Shown here piece by piece: positions 8,140 to 16,870 of a DNA stretch of 64,000 bases. The DNA is taken from NCBI GenBank assembly GCA_934454585.1, contig CAKSFP010000011.1:14833-78832 (forward strand). Reading direction: 5' to 3'. The notes under the pieces were generated by a model that worked only from the letters and a program-made list of their open reading frames with translations, was not told the origin of the DNA and made no database searches. Position 1 is the stretch's first letter. The number at the start of each line of letters is the position of its first letter. The position numbers were made by a program, and so were the translations under genes. Source of the DNA: an uncultured Clostridia bacterium. GTDB lineage: Bacteria; Bacillota; Clostridia; UMGS1810.

Positions 8140-9684
8140 TTATTCAATTTCCGCGCCGGAACGGACAAGTTCAAACTCATCCTCAATCTCCTTTGACGGA
8201 GCCTTTGTGCACAGGCTGACAATTACTATTGCTGCTATACCGACAATAAACGCCGGTAAAAGCTCATATACTCCGAATACTCCGCCGAGCGGCTTGATAA
8301 GGTATTTCCACACAAACACCATCACACCGCCGGCAATCATGCCGGAAACCGCGCCGGGGAATGTGGTTCTCTTCCAGAACAGCGAGCAGATAACAAGCGG
8401 TCCGAAACTTGCGCCGAAGCCTGCCCACGCAAACGACACTATGCCGAATACCGAACTGTCGGGGTTGCGCGCTATGATTACGCCCAAAACAGCGATTGCG
8501 ACAACTGTGATTCGCGCGGCGAGCATACTCTTTTTCTCCGAAATTTTGAGACGGAGCGCCTCACGCAGAATATTCTCGGACACACTGGATGATGCCGCCA
8601 AAAGCTGAGAATCCGCTGTGGACATGGTGCTTGCCAAAATTCCCGATAGAACAAGACCCGCCATAAGCGCCGGCAGAATGCCGTAGTGCGACAGAAGATC
8701 CGCAATGCGCACTATGATTGTCTCGGTTGAATTGCCCGAGAGCTGATCGACGAGACCTGCATTGCTGAGGCCTCTGCCTGTAACGCCGATTGCCACAGCA
8801 ATCGCCATAGCAACAACAACCCAAATTGATGCAACTCTGCGCGAAATTTTAAGATTTTTTTCATTGTCTATAGCCATGAAACGAAGCAGAATGTGGGGCA
8901 TACCGAAGTAACCGAGACCCCATGATACCGTAGTTATTATCTTAAGAAGATTATACGGTGCTGCCTCGCCGGTTTTCTCCACATATGTCGCAGTCATGTT
9001 GAGGTAACCGGGAAGCTCCTTTGCATTTTGCATAACGGCGTCAATGCCGCCGGCAGACACCGTGGCAAAGATGAGCACAAAAAGCAGTGCTATCGTCATG
9101 ATGATTCCCTGGATAAAGTCCGTCATAGACGCAGCGAGGAATCCGCCCGCCGCCGTGTATCCGACAATAACTATTGCAGAAACTATCATAGCGCCCATGT
9201 AGTTGATACCAAACAGCGATGAAAACAATTTACCGCAAGCGGCAAATCCCGACGCTGTGTACGGTATGAAGAATATGATTATGATAACCGCCGCAATTGC
9301 CGAAAGGACGCTCCTTTCGTCACGGAACCGCTTGGAGAAAAACTGAGGCAGAGTAAAAGATCCCGTCACATGAGTATAGCGGCGCAGTCTCTTTGCGGTG
9401 AACAGCCAGTTAAGATATGTACCTGCCGCAAGGCCGATTATTGTCCAGCCGACATCGGCGAGTCCGGAAAGATATGCCAGACCCGGCAGGCCCATAAGCA
9501 AATAGCTCGACATATCGGACGCCTCTGCGCTCATAGCGGTAACATAAGGTCCGAGAGTTCTTCCGCCGAGATAAAAATCAGACGACGATTCGTTTTTGCG
9601 TGCAAAATGAAAACCTATTATCAGCATACCTATCAGATACACAAGAATAGTCAGCATAATGCACACTGTGGATGTGTTTATCAT
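8140..9684 (-). CDS. putP: Sodium/solute symporter, PutP (proline) type
   Basis: A 514-residue SSS-family transporter with about 13 hydrophobic segments. The N-terminus (YLIGMLIIGFHFARKNESS then DFYLGGRTLGPYVTAMS) and SAEASDMSSYLLMGLPG match the PutP Na+/proline symporter core, and MSTADSQLLAASSSVSEN is the conserved TM8/9 region with Na2-site serines. The final ~20 residues are charged and cytosolic. It is predicted to import proline with Na+ at the membrane; a closely related substrate cannot be excluded. The start ATG at 9684 follows GGGGG. A palindrome at 8102 separates it from the YoaK gene. Confidence 0.9.
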   Translation of the reverse strand: MINTSTVCIMLTILVYLIGMLIIGFHFARKNESSSDFYLGGRTLGPYVTAMSAEASDMSSYLLMGLPGLAYLSGLADVGWTIIGLAAGTYLNWLFTAKRLRRYTHVTGSFTLPQFFSKRFRDERSVLSAIAAVIIIIFFIPYTASGFAACGKLFSSLFGINYMGAMIVSAIVIVGYTAAGGFLAASMTDFIQGIIMTIALLFVLIFATVSAGGIDAVMQNAKELPGYLNMTATYVEKTGEAAPYNLLKIITTVSWGLGYFGMPHILLRFMAIDNEKNLKISRRVASIWVVVAMAIAVAIGVTGRGLSNAGLVDQLSGNSTETIIVRIADLLSHYGILPALMAGLVLSGILASTMSTADSQLLAASSSVSENILREALRLKISEKKSMLAARITVVAIAVLGVIIARNPDSSVFGIVSFAWAGFGASFGPLVICSLFWKRTTFPGAVSGMIAGGVMVFVWKYLIKPLGGVFGVYELLPAFIVGIAAIVIVSLCTKAPSKEIEDEFELVRSGAEIE

Positions 9685-9738
9685 TGAATAAATTCCCCCT
9701 GTGGATGCTCTGTGAGCAACCCGTAAATTAATTAGTGA

Positions 9739-9764
9739 TTTTTGCGAAAATCATCGCAAAAAAT
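9739..9764. other. AT-rich inverted repeat upstream of putP
   Basis: TTTTTGCGAAAATCATCGCAAAA forms a hairpin (TTTTGCGA against TCGCAAAA) about 55 bp upstream of the symporter start. It could be an operator or a leader hairpin; no regulator is adjacent. The rest of the 218-bp gap to rsmG is AT-rich with nothing else I can name. Confidence 0.35.
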
Positions 9765-9902
9765 AAAACATAATCTATTCTATCATAAAAATGAAAGATT
9801 TGCAAAGGAAAAATTCATTTTTATGAGTTTTTTTTGCTTTTTTATCAGTTTGGCAAAAACAGTATTTTGCGATATCGGCCGCAGGTGCCATCAACAAAAG
9901 CA

Positions 9903-10610
9903 TTACCCCAACGGCTCTTTAGACGGCTTGGGTGCCTTACGCGGAAACCGCGCTGCCGTTGGCGCAATTTTCTTGATCACAACCATGTTGTGGTCAAAAT
10001 CGAACCCCTGCGCCTTATAGCTTACTATCCTTTCCATCTCACCGCCGAGAAGTCTTACCGCTTTTTTTGCGGCAGATATCTCCTCGTCCGCCTTGGGACC
10101 TTTCATGGCGACAAAGTACCCGCCGACTCTCACAAACGGCAAACACAGCTCGGATAGCGTGGATAAATTTGCCACCGCGCGGCTCACACAGGCATCAAAC
10201 CCCTCGCGCAGCCCTTTTTGCCTTGCTGCGTCCTCGGCGCGCGCATGCACGCACTCAATATCTTCCAAACCCAGCTCGGACACAACCTCACCGAGAAAAT
10301 TTATCCTCTTGTTGAGCGAATCGAGCAAGGTAAGGCGCAGCGACGGTTTGACGATTTTCATGGGTATGCCGGGGAATCCGGCGCCCGTGCCGACATCTAT
10401 CACCTTTGCGCCATCGCCGATCACTCCGCAATCGAATATCCCGATGCAATCGAGAAAGTGTTTGTACGCAACTTCGGTTTCGTCCGTTATTGCGGTGAGG
10501 TTTATGCGGCTGTTCCAATCAATCAGCATTTCATAATATTTTTCGAACATCTTGCACGCATCGGCAGCAACGCCGTGTGCGGCAAGTATTTCTGTTATCT
10601 TTTCATTCAT
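9903..10610 (-). CDS. rsmG: 16S rRNA (guanine527-N7)-methyltransferase RsmG
   Basis: A 235-residue Rossmann methyltransferase that places m7G527 in the 530 loop of 16S rRNA using SAM. The SAM-binding motif VIDVGTGAGFPGIPMKI is intact at about residues 70-86, followed by LLDSLNKRINFL and the family motifs CVSRAVANLSTL and GYFVAMKGPK. It is the last gene of the rpmH...mnmE-mnmG-rsmG cluster, but a ~200-bp inserted element separates it from mnmG, so co-transcription is less certain than usual. ParB/Noc genes that often follow are absent. Confidence 0.95.
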   Translation of the reverse strand: MNEKITEILAAHGVAADACKMFEKYYEMLIDWNSRINLTAITDETEVAYKHFLDCIGIFDCGVIGDGAKVIDVGTGAGFPGIPMKIVKPSLRLTLLDSLNKRINFLGEVVSELGLEDIECVHARAEDAARQKGLREGFDACVSRAVANLSTLSELCLPFVRVGGYFVAMKGPKADEEISAAKKAVRLLGGEMERIVSYKAQGFDFDHNMVVIKKIAPTAARFPRKAPKPSKEPLG

Positions 10611-10706
10611 CTTTTTGCTCCGTATAAGTCAAAATTCGGTTTTACAACCCCTCCGTCAGCCAGTTGATTTAATTAAAATTGCAAGTTTGCTCGGGTTCTG
10701 CATAAA

Positions 10707-10903
10707 GGCGACGGGGTGTATATTTCATTTTGTGTGAGCGAGTTCAGCGCAGGGCTCCCAAAAAGGTGGTAGCATAGCGTGCCTTTTTGGGAATGAGGAG
10801 AAACAGCAAAGCGAGTAAGCTGTAAATCTCCGATTTGCAGTGAGCGATGCGCTGCTTGTTTTGACGATTGAGTGAGCCAAAATTAAATATACACCTCGTC
10901 GCC
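10707..10903. repeat. MITE-like structured element, family B, copy 1
   Basis: A 197-bp element in the 304-bp gap between mnmG and rsmG. Terminal inverted repeats are GGCGACGGGGTGTATATTTC on the left and, on the minus strand, GGCGACGAGGTGTATATTTA on the right. Inside are a 10-bp stem (CCCAAAAAGG 10757-10766 with CCTTTTTGGG 10782-10791) and a second nested hairpin (GGAGA and ACAGC pairing with GCTGT and TCTCC). The 44 bases at 10796-10839 are identical to 20511-20554 in copy 2. The ends resemble those of family A although the interior differs. Confidence 0.82.
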
Positions 10904-10914
10904 GCTCCACACTC

Positions 10915-12789
10915 CTATCTCATCTGTTTCAGCCTTATCAGCAGCACATTGACATCTGCCGGCGACACGCCGGATATCCTTGATGCCTGACCTATCGACC
11001 GCGGACGAATTTGGTTCAGCTTTTGCTTTGCCTCAAGCCTAAGACCCACTATGGAATCATAATCGATATCCTCGGGAATCAGCTTCGACTCCAGCTTGCG
11101 GAATTTCTCCACCTGTTCAATCTGCTTGCGGATGTATCCATCATATTTTATGCGCACATTAACCTCGCGCGCCACATACTTGTCAAGCGGCGGTCTGTCG
11201 TCATCTATCTCGGAGAGCATCTCATAGTTAAGCTCCGGGCGGCGCACCAGTTCGCCGAGCTTTATGCCTGATTTAAGCGGTGTGCTGCCGTGAGTTTCAA
11301 GAAAATTCTGCACCTTTTCGCCCGTGCCGATGTTCTTTGTCTCCACTCGCCGCGTCTCGCGCTCTATGGCGTCTTTTTTGTCAAGAAATTTTTGATATCT
11401 CCCGTCCGATATCAATCCTATGTCGTGTCCCTTGGGCGTGAGTCGCAAGTCCGCATTGTCCTGGCGCAGCAACAGCCTGTATTCGCTGCGCGATGTCATC
11501 ATGCGATACGGTTCCTCGGTGCCCTTGACCGTGAGGTCGTCTATCAGTGTGCCGATGTACGATTCGCTGCGGTCGAGCACGAACGGCTCTCTGCCGAGAA
11601 TTTTGAGTGCGGCATTTATGCCGGCTATCAGCCCCTGCGCCGCCGCCTCCTCATATCCCGAGCTGCCGTTAAACTGTCCCGCTCCGTAGAGTCCGCCGTA
11701 ATCTTTGAATTCGAGCGTCGCGCCGAGCATAGTTGCGTCACAGCAATCATATTCTATGGCATACGCCGTGCGCATCATGACAGCGTGCTCCAGTCCCGCC
11801 ACCGAGTGAAGCATATCTATCTGCACATCTTCGGGCATGCTGGTGGAAAATCCCTGGATGTACATTTCTTCCGTGTCAAGCCCCATCGGCTCTATAAAAA
11901 GCTGGTGGCGGGGCTTGTCCGCAAACCGCATTATCTTTGTCTCTATCGACGGGCAATATCTCGGTCCGATTCCCTCTATTATGCCCGAATATATGGGCGA
12001 GCGGTCGAGATTATCCATGATTATTCTGTGTGTGTTTTCATTGGTATATGTAAGGTGGCACACCACCTTATTTTCTCCAATGTGCTCCGTCTCAAACGAA
12101 AACGGCGTTATGTCGTCGTCTCCCGGTTGCTCCTGCATTTTGGAGAAATCTATGCTGCGCCTGTTGACACGCGCCGGGGTGCCCGTCTTAAACCGCATAA
12201 GCGGTATTCCTGCTTTCTTCAGACAATCGGAAAGCGCATTTGACGGAAAAATGCCGTCCGGTCCGCTGTCGTAGCAATTATCACCGACTATCACCTTGCC
12301 TTTGAGGAAAGTGCCCGTCGCCACGATAGCTGCCTTGACGGAATACCTCGCGCCCAGGTGAGTCAGCACCGATGCAACGCAGTTGTTCCCGTCAAATCCT
12401 ATTTCGACAATCTCTGCCTGTTTTACATCAAGATTTTCCTGCAGTTCAAGGGTGTGTTTCATCTCCTGCTGATACTTCTTTCTGTCCGACTGCACACGCA
12501 GGGAATAAACGGCCGGACCTTTGCTCAAGTTGAGAATCCTCGACTGGATAAATGTCTTGTCGGCGTTTTTGCCCATTTCACCGCCGAGTGCGTCTATCTC
12601 CCGCACAAGGTGACCTTTCGCCGTGCCGCCTATGCATGGATTGCAAAACATATTCGCTATGGAATCAAGGTTTATCGCAAACATAACCGTAGGCACACCA
12701 AGCCTTGCACAGGCAAGCGCCGCCTCACACCCGGCATGACCGCCGCCGATTACGGCAACGGCATATTCGCCTCCGAAATATTCTTTCAT
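10915..12789 (-). CDS. mnmG: tRNA uridine-5-carboxymethylaminomethyl modification enzyme MnmG (GidA)
   Basis: A 624-residue FAD enzyme that, with MnmE, installs the cmnm5 group on wobble uridine 34 of several tRNAs. The dinucleotide-binding motif VIGGGHAGCEAALA is at about residues 11-24; CNPCIGGTAKGHLVREIDA and TGTFLKG are diagnostic. The C-terminus (YDSIVGLRLEAKQKLNQ, RPRSIGQASRISGVSPAD) matches the family MnmE-interacting domain. ATG 12789 is chosen over the upstream GTG 12798 because AGGAG lies 8 nt before it. It begins 11 bp after the mnmE stop, so the partners are co-transcribed. Confidence 0.97.
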   Translation of the reverse strand: MKEYFGGEYAVAVIGGGHAGCEAALACARLGVPTVMFAINLDSIANMFCNPCIGGTAKGHLVREIDALGGEMGKNADKTFIQSRILNLSKGPAVYSLRVQSDRKKYQQEMKHTLELQENLDVKQAEIVEIGFDGNNCVASVLTHLGARYSVKAAIVATGTFLKGKVIVGDNCYDSGPDGIFPSNALSDCLKKAGIPLMRFKTGTPARVNRRSIDFSKMQEQPGDDDITPFSFETEHIGENKVVCHLTYTNENTHRIIMDNLDRSPIYSGIIEGIGPRYCPSIETKIMRFADKPRHQLFIEPMGLDTEEMYIQGFSTSMPEDVQIDMLHSVAGLEHAVMMRTAYAIEYDCCDATMLGATLEFKDYGGLYGAGQFNGSSGYEEAAAQGLIAGINAALKILGREPFVLDRSESYIGTLIDDLTVKGTEEPYRMMTSRSEYRLLLRQDNADLRLTPKGHDIGLISDGRYQKFLDKKDAIERETRRVETKNIGTGEKVQNFLETHGSTPLKSGIKLGELVRRPELNYEMLSEIDDDRPPLDKYVAREVNVRIKYDGYIRKQIEQVEKFRKLESKLIPEDIDYDSIVGLRLEAKQKLNQIRPRSIGQASRISGVSPADVNVLLIRLKQMR

Positions 12790-12800
12790 ACGAATCACTC

Positions 12801-14168
12801 CTATTTTCCCAAACAGAAATTATGAAAAATTCTGTCAACAACTTCCTCTCCCACCGTCTGTCCGACTATCTCGCCGAGCGACGATATCGCCGACTGGATA
12901 TCCACGGAAATCATGTCCTGCGGAATGCCGGAGCGCATCGCTCCTATGGCAGACGAGAGAAATTTTTCCGCACGCATAAGCGCGTCTTTGTGTCGGATGT
13001 TTGTCACCACTCCGCCGTCGCCGTTTGAAATTTTGCCTATGTCAAACATAGTCTCCACGGTCTTTGTCAATTCGTCCACACCCTTTTTCGCATGGACAGA
13101 GAACATTATTACTTTTTCAAAATTATCGCCCAGTTCCGACGGCTTAAAAGCGCATCCGTCCTCAGTCTTATTAATCAATGCGACGGCACGCTTGCCGCCG
13201 ATTGCCGATATTATGGCACGGTCGTCATCGTCGAGCGGTGACTTGCCGTCTGCCACAAAGAGCACCAACTGAGAATCGTTAATATATTTTTTTGATTTGC
13301 CAACCCCGATGTTCTCTATCACATCGTCTGTGTCATGTATTCCGGCGGTGTCCGCAAGGCGCAAAGACACATTGCCCAGATTTACGCTCTCCTCTATGGC
13401 ATCGCGTGTTGTGCCCGCAATGTCTGTGACGATTGCGCGCTCGTGCCCTGCAAGAAGGTTAAGCAAGCTCGATTTTCCTACATTCGGCTTTCCGACAATA
13501 GCCGTTGCAACACCGCCTTTTATTATCGCCCCGCTGTCGGCGGTTGAGAGCAGTTTGCGCACGCTGTCAAGCGCATCGGCAAGAGCCGAATCAAATTCAT
13601 CCTCACTTAGCGGCTCAAGATCCTCATCGGGGTAATCTATGAGCACCTGGATATGTGCAAGCAGCGAGAGCAGTTTTTCGCGGATATTGTTTATCTCATG
13701 CGAGAGTGCGCCGCCGAGTTGATTGACCGCGACGGTGTGTGACAGAGTGGATGTAGAATTGATTATATCTATGACCGATTCCGCCTGGGCAAGGTCTATT
13801 CTGCCGTTCATGAACGCTCTTTTTGTAAATTCGCCCGGCGCTGCCGGCTGTGCCCCTGCAGCAACGGCAGAGCAGAGAATCTCGCGCGTGCTTATCATTC
13901 CGCCATGACAGTTAATCTCGGCGACATCCTCGCCGGTATAGCTATGGGGCGAACGGAACACCGTGACAAGCACTTCATCCGCAACAGCGCCGTCCGCAGT
14001 CAGTGCGTGACCGTATGTTACAGTGTTTGCCCCGGCGTCACAAAGGCGTTTGCCGCACGGATTGCGAAAGATTTTGTCGGCAATCGTTATTGCCTCGTCT
14101 CCGCTTATTCTTATTATGGATATGCCTCCCTCGCCCGGCGGCGTGGATACGGCAGCTATTGTTGACAT
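12801..14168 (-). CDS. mnmE: tRNA modification GTPase MnmE (TrmE)
   Basis: A 455-residue G protein, partner of MnmG in wobble-uridine modification. It has the N-terminal folate-binding domain (about 1-115, ending PGEFTKRAFMNGRIDL), a helical domain, and an inserted GTPase with P-loop GKPNVGKS at about 226-233, switch I TDIAGTTRDAI and G3 DTAGI. The C-terminal FCLGK contains the conserved Cys. ATG 14168 follows GGTGGTG and gives the usual family length; an in-frame upstream start adds five residues. The gene is separated from jag by ~500 bp of repeats rather than abutting it. Confidence 0.97.
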   Translation of the reverse strand: MSTIAAVSTPPGEGGISIIRISGDEAITIADKIFRNPCGKRLCDAGANTVTYGHALTADGAVADEVLVTVFRSPHSYTGEDVAEINCHGGMISTREILCSAVAAGAQPAAPGEFTKRAFMNGRIDLAQAESVIDIINSTSTLSHTVAVNQLGGALSHEINNIREKLLSLLAHIQVLIDYPDEDLEPLSEDEFDSALADALDSVRKLLSTADSGAIIKGGVATAIVGKPNVGKSSLLNLLAGHERAIVTDIAGTTRDAIEESVNLGNVSLRLADTAGIHDTDDVIENIGVGKSKKYINDSQLVLFVADGKSPLDDDDRAIISAIGGKRAVALINKTEDGCAFKPSELGDNFEKVIMFSVHAKKGVDELTKTVETMFDIGKISNGDGGVVTNIRHKDALMRAEKFLSSAIGAMRSGIPQDMISVDIQSAISSLGEIVGQTVGEEVVDRIFHNFCLGK

Positions 14169-14256
14169 GAGATTCACCACCAAAGTTAATTATGTAAATC
14201 ATTTTTTATAGTTTGTGCCCCGAGCCGTCGCACAATCTTTGCGAAACGACATCCTC

Positions 14257-14290
14257 TAAAATTATTTTTACTTAAAAATAATAAAATAAT
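14257..14290. other. AT-rich inverted repeat upstream of mnmE
   Basis: AAATTATTTTTA and TAATAAAATAATTT form an imperfect AT-rich hairpin about 90 bp upstream of mnmE. It is one of several palindromes in the 496-bp gap 14169-14664, which has no gene; the others are listed separately. Confidence 0.3.
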
Positions 14291-14299
14291 TTTTCTTGC

Positions 14300-14324
14300 G
14301 GAACGACACACTGGTCGTTCCCTA
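14300..14324 (-). repeat. TAGGG-ended 25-bp hairpin repeat, copy 1
   Basis: Read on the minus strand it starts TAGGGAACGACC and closes with GTCGTTCC, leaving a short loop. The same architecture (TAGGG, then a GC-rich hairpin, 25 bp in all) is found at 14363-14387 and 63852-63876 with different stem bases. Confidence 0.6.
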
Positions 14325-14362
14325 CGGATAAGTGTTAATTTGTACGAAGATTTAATTTGCTC

Positions 14363-14387
14363 GGGTCGATGTGGGCATCGACCCCTA
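14363..14387 (-). repeat. TAGGG-ended 25-bp hairpin repeat, copy 2
   Basis: On the minus strand TAGGGGTCGATGCC pairs with CATCGACCC. It is flanked on the left by TTTGCTCG, a short string also found 10687-10694 just left of element B1. Confidence 0.6.
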
Positions 14388-14411
14388 CCGCTCAAGCAAA
14401 AATTTACGCAA

Positions 14412-14612
14412 GGCGAGGGGGTGTATATTTTATTTCAAACCCAATAGCAGCTATGCGGCGAAAATCCACCGTCAAAGGCTGTGTATGTGTTTTTTTATTC
14501 TCAGGCGGCGAGTTCAGCGCTACTGCACTGCTGTCCGAGGAGCCAAGAATAAAAAATACATACACAGACAGCGCAAAACTCTATGCGCGTGTTTTCCACC
14601 GAGCCGTCTCCG
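14412..14612. repeat. MITE-like element, family A, copy 2 (right end decayed)
   Basis: The left end GGCGAGGGGGTGTATATTTT matches the family terminal repeat. The interior keeps the inverted pair TGTATGTGTTTTTTTATTC and GAATAAAAAATACATACACA around a core GCGCTACTGCACTGCTGTCC, the reverse complement of the core in copy 1. The right terminal repeat is not recognisable, so the boundary at about 14612 is approximate. Confidence 0.7.
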
Positions 14613-14624
14613 ATATTACTTAAA

Positions 14625-14649
14625 ATAGGGGCGGACAAGCCGCCCCTAT
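14625..14649 (-). terminator. Intrinsic terminator after jag
   Basis: A perfect 10-bp stem (ATAGGGGCGG against CCGCCCCTAT) with a 5-nt loop, followed on the minus strand by TTTTAAG, 15 bp after the jag stop. It would end the rpmH-to-jag transcript, so mnmE needs its own promoter. Confidence 0.75.
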
Positions 14650-14664
14650 CAAAATTTCAAGCTG

Positions 14665-15285
14665 TTATTTCTTAAGCGCAATTACAACCTTGCGGTTGAC
14701 GCCCTGACCGACGCTGTATGTCGTCACATACGGGTCATCCTGAAGTGCGGAATGTATGATTCTGCGTTCATAGGAATTCATCGGTTCAAGAGTTGTGCTC
14801 CTTCTGGTACGGGTAACCTTCTTCGCAAGCTTGTGCGCCAGGCTCTCCAGAGCCGCATTGCGCTTCTCGCGATAGTTCTCCGCATCAAGCGAAACCTTTT
14901 TGAAATCGGAATCGCCGCGATTTACCACAAGGCTTGTCAGATACTGCAGTGCATCGAGAGTCTCACCTCTCTTGCCTATCACGACGCCCATGTCGGGTCC
15001 TGCAAACTCAACTTTGATTGTGTCGTCGTCCGTCTGCACAGCCACATCCACTTCCTCTCCGAGGATGTCGAAAATGCCGTTCAAAAAATCCTTAGCTCTG
15101 CGCTCCGGATTCGGCAAAAGCGTAACCTTTACCACGGCGTCTTTGCTGCCGAGACCGAGAAAGCCCTTTGAGCCTTCTTCCACAGTTTCTATCTCTACCT
15201 CGTCCTCGGTTGCGTTAAGCTCGGCAAGAGCGGCTGCAATTGCCTCCTCCTTAGTCTTGGCGGTTTTTTCTGTTGTCTGCATCAT
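14665..15285 (-). CDS. jag: RNA-binding protein Jag/KhpB (SpoIIIJ-associated)
   Basis: A 206-residue protein with the three-part Jag architecture: an N-terminal Jag_N domain (about 1-55, KTKEEAIAAALAELNATEDE, GSKGFLGLG), a KH domain (about 75-145, with the GxxG loop in VIGKRGETLDALQYL) and a C-terminal R3H domain (RRSTTLEPMNSYERRIIH). It binds RNA, pairs with KhpA in other Bacillota, and affects division and cell-envelope genes. It starts 3 bp after yidC, so the two are translationally coupled. The first of two tandem ATGs fits the ribosome site GGAG. Confidence 0.95.
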   Translation of the reverse strand: MMQTTEKTAKTKEEAIAAALAELNATEDEVEIETVEEGSKGFLGLGSKDAVVKVTLLPNPERRAKDFLNGIFDILGEEVDVAVQTDDDTIKVEFAGPDMGVVIGKRGETLDALQYLTSLVVNRGDSDFKKVSLDAENYREKRNAALESLAHKLAKKVTRTRRSTTLEPMNSYERRIIHSALQDDPYVTTYSVGQGVNRKVVIALKK

Positions 15286-15288
15286 AAA

Positions 15289-16266
15289 TCAGCTCCTTTT
15301 CTTTCTCTTTTTGTTATATCTGGCGTCTTTTGCCGCCTGTTTCTCGGCAAGAATTTTGTCCTGACCTGCAATCTCACTCTCAAGCTTGTTTTTGTAGTAA
15401 CCGTTAAGCAGTATTGTCTGCAAAAGTGATATCACATTCGATACAATCCAGTATACACCCAGTGCCGCAGGAAGTGTAAATGTTATCCACAGCGTCATGA
15501 GCGGCATCATGTATGTCATGGACTTCGTCATGCTCTCGGCAGAGTTTGACGAAGTCTTGCTTGTCTTTTGGTCGGGAGAGAGCACCCGCTCTTTCTTAAC
15601 CTCGCCGTTTGCATCTTTTTCTTTGTCTTTCTTCTTGTCGCCGCCGTTCATCATGGTGGTTATCTTGCTGGAGAAGTATGTCGTAACGGTAGCGACAATC
15701 GGGATGAGCCACAGCACGGAAATTTTTGATATGCTCGGTGATGCCGAGATGTCCATACCAAGGAAATTGAAATTGATAAGGTCAAAGGCCTTTGCAAGCA
15801 CAATCTGCGCCTGGTTTGCGGCTCTGCCGGTAATCTCTCCGAATTTCTCCACCAGCGATGCATCCGCAAGGTAACGGTTTGTAAGCTCGGTCACCTTGTC
15901 GGCATCGAAGTGAAGCATATATGTGAGCGGACTGTAGATAACTCTGTAAAGTCCAAAAAGTATAGGCAGCTGAATAAGCAGCGGCAAGCATCCTCCGGCA
16001 GGGTTTGCGCCGTACTCCTTGTAGAGTTTCATGGTCTCCTCACTCAGCTTTTGCTGATCGTTTGCATACTTTTTCTGCAGTTCGGCAACTTTGGGCTGAA
16101 TCTGCTGCATCTTTGTTGCGGATTTTTGCTGTTTGAGTCCGAGCGGCAAGAGTATCAGCTTGATAAACAGCGTAAACACTATGAGTGACCAGCCGTAGTT
16201 GCCCACAAACTGATATATGAAATCAAGCACATATCCGAGCGGAATCGTGATAATTGTCTTAAACAA
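15289..16266 (-). CDS. yidC: Membrane protein insertase YidC/Oxa1
   Basis: A 325-residue inner-membrane insertase of the short Gram-positive type, lacking the large periplasmic domain. The core has five membrane segments: one at the N-terminus, GGCLPLLIQLPILFGLYRV after the coiled-coil hairpin (LGLKQQKSATKMQQIQPK), and three later. A basic tail KKRKKRS could contact ribosomes. A charged insert of ~45 residues (GGDKKKDKEKDANGEVKKE) between the last membrane segments is longer than in many relatives. The start is TTG 16266, with AGGAGG 8 nt upstream. It carries no lipobox, unlike Bacillus SpoIIIJ. Confidence 0.95.
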   Translation of the reverse strand: MFKTIITIPLGYVLDFIYQFVGNYGWSLIVFTLFIKLILLPLGLKQQKSATKMQQIQPKVAELQKKYANDQQKLSEETMKLYKEYGANPAGGCLPLLIQLPILFGLYRVIYSPLTYMLHFDADKVTELTNRYLADASLVEKFGEITGRAANQAQIVLAKAFDLINFNFLGMDISASPSISKISVLWLIPIVATVTTYFSSKITTMMNGGDKKKDKEKDANGEVKKERVLSPDQKTSKTSSNSAESMTKSMTYMMPLMTLWITFTLPAALGVYWIVSNVISLLQTILLNGYYKNKLESEIAGQDKILAEKQAAKDARYNKKRKKRS

Positions 16267-16278
16267 ATCTTCTACCTC

Positions 16279-16488
16279 CTATTTGAGCGGGTCATAACCG
16301 CCCGAATTGAACGGATGACACTTCATAAGCCGCTTTGCTGCAAGCAAACCGCCCTTTGCTGCACCGTATTTGGTGACCGCCTGCAGAGCGTACTCCGAGC
16401 AAGTCGGATAAAACCGGCAGCAGGGTTTCTTGCACGGCGAAACATATTTTTTGTATAATTTTATCAATGCCGTAAGCAGAGTTTTCAT
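16279..16488 (-). CDS. yidD: Membrane protein insertion efficiency factor YidD
   Basis: A 69-residue protein with the YidD signature: an N-terminal amphipathic helix (LLTALIKLYKKYVSP), the Cys-rich core CCRFYPTCSEYALQAV, and the ending HPFNSGGYDPLK. It assists YidC-dependent insertion at the membrane. The ATG at 16486-16488 overlaps the rnpA stop as ATGA, so the longer open frame to 16512 is not the real start. Confidence 0.95.
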   Translation of the reverse strand: MKTLLTALIKLYKKYVSPCKKPCCRFYPTCSEYALQAVTKYGAAKGGLLAAKRLMKCHPFNSGGYDPLK

Positions 16489-16808
16489 ATTAAATTCAAC
16501 TTCCCGAGACAATATTTCAAGGACTTGTCCACATCTTCAAGAGTTGCCCCCTTGACACGAGATCGCACCACAACGATTACATTGTAGCCCGGCTGCACAA
16601 GAGGAAGGTATTTTTGCCATGCGGCGCGCACCAAGCGTTTTGCTCTGTTGCGGTCGACCGCACGATTAAACGACGACACCGTGATGCCTATGCGGCTCAC
16701 AGGAAGGCGGCTCTTTGCGCAGTGCACCACCAAATGTGACGAAACTGCCTTTTTGCCGCGCTTGTAGGCATATCTGAATTCGCGGTTTTCTTTAACAGTG
16801 TTTTTCAT
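16485..16808 (-). CDS. rnpA: Ribonuclease P protein component
   Basis: A 107-residue basic protein that binds RNase P RNA and aids 5' maturation of tRNAs. Family landmarks are REFRYAYKRGKK, the RNR motif in DRNRAKRLVRAAW, and a late VIVVVRSRVKGAT strand. ATG 16808 has GGAGGGA upstream; the open frame continues to 16883 but that part crosses the terminator hairpin at 16875. The stop overlaps yidD by 4 bp. Confidence 0.95.
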   Translation of the reverse strand: MKNTVKENREFRYAYKRGKKAVSSHLVVHCAKSRLPVSRIGITVSSFNRAVDRNRAKRLVRAAWQKYLPLVQPGYNVIVVVRSRVKGATLEDVDKSLKYCLGKLNLI

Positions 16809-16870
16809 AATAAAAAATCCCTCCGCAAAAACTGTTTGCCCAATCCATGCCCACCATGCCGCATATTTAG

